NCBI GenBank assembly: GCA_007128045.1
Contig: SKYG01000158.1
Location: 1-7,573 of the forward strand
DNA from: Bacteroidales bacterium
GTDB taxonomy: Bacteria > Bacteroidota > Bacteroidia > Bacteroidales > UBA7960
Length of the DNA: 7,573 bases
Direction: 5' to 3'
The translations under genes were made by a program, and so were the position numbers. The notes under the pieces were generated by a model. The model worked only from the letters and a program-made list of their open reading frames with translations, was not told where the DNA came from and made no database searches. Below, piece by piece: positions 6,281 through 7,573 of this stretch. How positions within the stretch are numbered: the stretch's first letter is position 1; every line of letters begins with the position of its first letter.

Positions 6281-6341
6281 TGCAGTAACGTGTTATACCA
6301 ATAGAACGGATTTTTCAGTGATTTGTTGAGGAGAGGGATAA

Positions 6342-7573
6342 TTATTGAATATCTTGCAGTGGTGGAATGGTAAAGCAGAACCGCGCACCTTTACCTGGCT
6401 CACTATCAACCCAGATTCTTCCATGATGGGCTTGCACAAATTCGCTGCAGAGCTTTAAACCAAGGCCAGTACCCGTTTCATGACCGCTGTCATTGGTTGT
6501 AACTTGCTCTGTGAAGATTGATGCAGCAAGCTTTTCAGATAATCCAACACCTGAATCTTCCACACAAAAAAACATGTTATCTTGCTCCATGCGTGCATCT
6601 ATCTTTACTACAGTATCTTTTGACGAAAATTTGATGGCATTTGATAGCAGATTCCGGACTACAGAGGTGATCATATGTTCGTCGACCCGGACAGTGAGGC
6701 CTTCTTCAATATTTAAAACTATCTGGATTCCCTTCAGGCTTGACTGTGCATATAATTGCGAAAGAACATTTTCTGTCAGCTCTTTAATGACCAAATACTT
6801 AGGTTGAACCATCAAACGTTCCTTGTGCAAACGTGACCAGTCAAGTAAATTTAATAACATCTGATAGGTGGTTTCAGATGTCTCTTTAATGAGACGAACA
6901 ATCTGTAGCTTTTCTTCGTCCGACAAATCCTCCCACTCTTCAATTAAAATTTCGGAAAATCCAAGCAGTGAATTAAAAGGACTTTTCAAATCATGGCTGA
7001 TCACCGACATAAACCGGTCACGCGAGGAGATGGCGGTTTCAAGCTTTGCAGACTGATCTGTCAACTGTTTATTTCGCTCCTCAAGGTCTTTGCTCTGCTT
7101 TTCAATAATGATCTTTTGTTTGTAATTCTCATACACATTGCGCCAGATAATCCAGGATAGCAAAAATGCAAGAAAACATATTGCCAATCCATTTACCCTG
7201 ATTGACAATAATATCTCAGGATTATCCTGGGTAATTGAAACCGCAAAGAAAAACAGGATAAAAGTGACTAGAAATAAAAATAGAGCTTGTTGTGGTTTTA
7301 ATACAAACACCACTGCCAGGGCTATACAAAGAACAATAAGGGGTGTGATAGCGGCAGTGACGAGCTGGTCGAACGTAACAATCGACACTCCGGCAATGAC
7401 TATCAGTAGAAGAAACACATAAAATATAATGTTGATGCCATTCTTTCGGGGCATCGCATACCGTTTATGCATATACACCGACACTCCAAGAGCTATTGAT
7501 GCGATCGCTATTAGTGCATGGCCGGAAATGACGCCCAGCCTCCAGATGTATTCATTGGTTCCGGGCTCCCCCA
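6342..7573 (-). CDS. Multi-span membrane histidine kinase, N-terminus cut by window edge
   Basis: An integral membrane sensor kinase. The frame is open from the stop at 6342 through the window edge, with 409 codons visible. The in-frame GTG at 7484 is not persuasive as a start because 29 codons upstream already encode a membrane helix (LGVISGHALIAIASIALG). Numbering from that GTG, further helices lie at about 18-38, 46-62, 67-84 and 97-114, so at least five are visible. No extracytoplasmic loop large enough for a sensor domain is seen, implying sensing within the membrane. A coiled coil (about 118-155) leads to HisKA with H164 in ISHDLKSPFNSLLGFSE. The HATPase shows N278/N282 (RNLLSNAIKFS), G1 DSGVG (310-314) and G2 GTGLGL (338-343). 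No receiver domain is attached and no partner regulator is adjacent. The signal is unknown. Confidence 0.93.
   Translation of the reverse strand, partial: GEPGTNEYIWRLGVISGHALIAIASIALGVSVYMHKRYAMPRKNGINIIFYVFLLLIVIAGVSIVTFDQLVTAAITPLIVLCIALAVVFVLKPQQALFLFLVTFILFFFAVSITQDNPEILLSIRVNGLAICFLAFLLSWIIWRNVYENYKQKIIIEKQSKDLEERNKQLTDQSAKLETAISSRDRFMSVISHDLKSPFNSLLGFSEILIEEWEDLSDEEKLQIVRLIKETSETTYQMLLNLLDWSRLHKERLMVQPKYLVIKELTENVLSQLYAQSSLKGIQIVLNIEEGLTVRVDEHMITSVVRNLLSNAIKFSSKDTVVKIDARMEQDNMFFCVEDSGVGLSEKLAASIFTEQVTTNDSGHETGTGLGLKLCSEFVQAHHGRIWVDSEPGKGARFCFTIPPLQDIQ

Noticed and set aside
7290..7573. Ethylene-receptor-like copper-binding membrane domain in the second kinase
   Set aside because: The first visible helix is loosely reminiscent (ALIAIASIAL), but the following helix lacks the Cys and His copper ligands that define that domain.

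Overview
The window reads as a chromosomal stretch from a Bacteroidota bacterium, probably of the Cytophagales type (inferred). The supporting signs are TAnnTTTG-type -7 promoter elements, start codons without strong Shine-Dalgarno sequences, a lipoprotein with a CKKDDE tail typical of Bacteroidota surface export, a Bacteroidota-style S41 protease lipoprotein, and intergenic arrays of TT(T/C)GAC(C/T) heptamers. Nothing marks it as phage, plasmid or insertion-sequence DNA.

Layout. Minus strand, 3578 down to 1: a three-gene signalling operon. A PhnD-like periplasmic binding lipoprotein (3578-2658) overlaps by 14 bases a membrane NtrB-type histidine kinase (2671-1133). This is followed by a sigma54-activating NtrC-type response regulator (1035 to beyond base 1; its C-terminus is cut by the window edge). 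No ABC permease or ATPase lies beside the binding protein, so the likeliest role is ligand sensor for the kinase. Plus strand, 3829-4863: rlmN, the 23S rRNA/tRNA m2A methyltransferase, divergent from the operon. Minus strand, 6143-4872: an S41-family (Tsp/CtpA-like) protease lipoprotein, converging on rlmN with an 8-base gap. Minus strand, 7573-6342: a second, multi-span membrane histidine kinase whose N-terminus runs off the window.

The least ordinary material is non-coding. Two intergenic regions, kinase 1/regulator (about 1030-1145) and kinase 2/protease (about 6138-6253), carry copies of the same roughly 115-base element. Each copy is bounded by a 14-base direct repeat TTTCATCTGTTTAT (one mismatch in the second copy) at exactly 101-base spacing. 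In both, one direct repeat holds the start codon of the following gene. In the first copy the other repeat holds the stop codon of the preceding kinase. The arrangement suggests a small dispersed element that inserted at, or duplicated, a stop/start junction. The heptamer arrays inside it also occur in front of rlmN, where they are interrupted by a hairpin-forming segment.

Working together: the binding lipoprotein would sense a small ligand in the periplasm, the kinase would relay it, and the regulator would activate a sigma54 promoter that is not identifiable here. rlmN, the protease and kinase 2 have no evident functional link to this operon.
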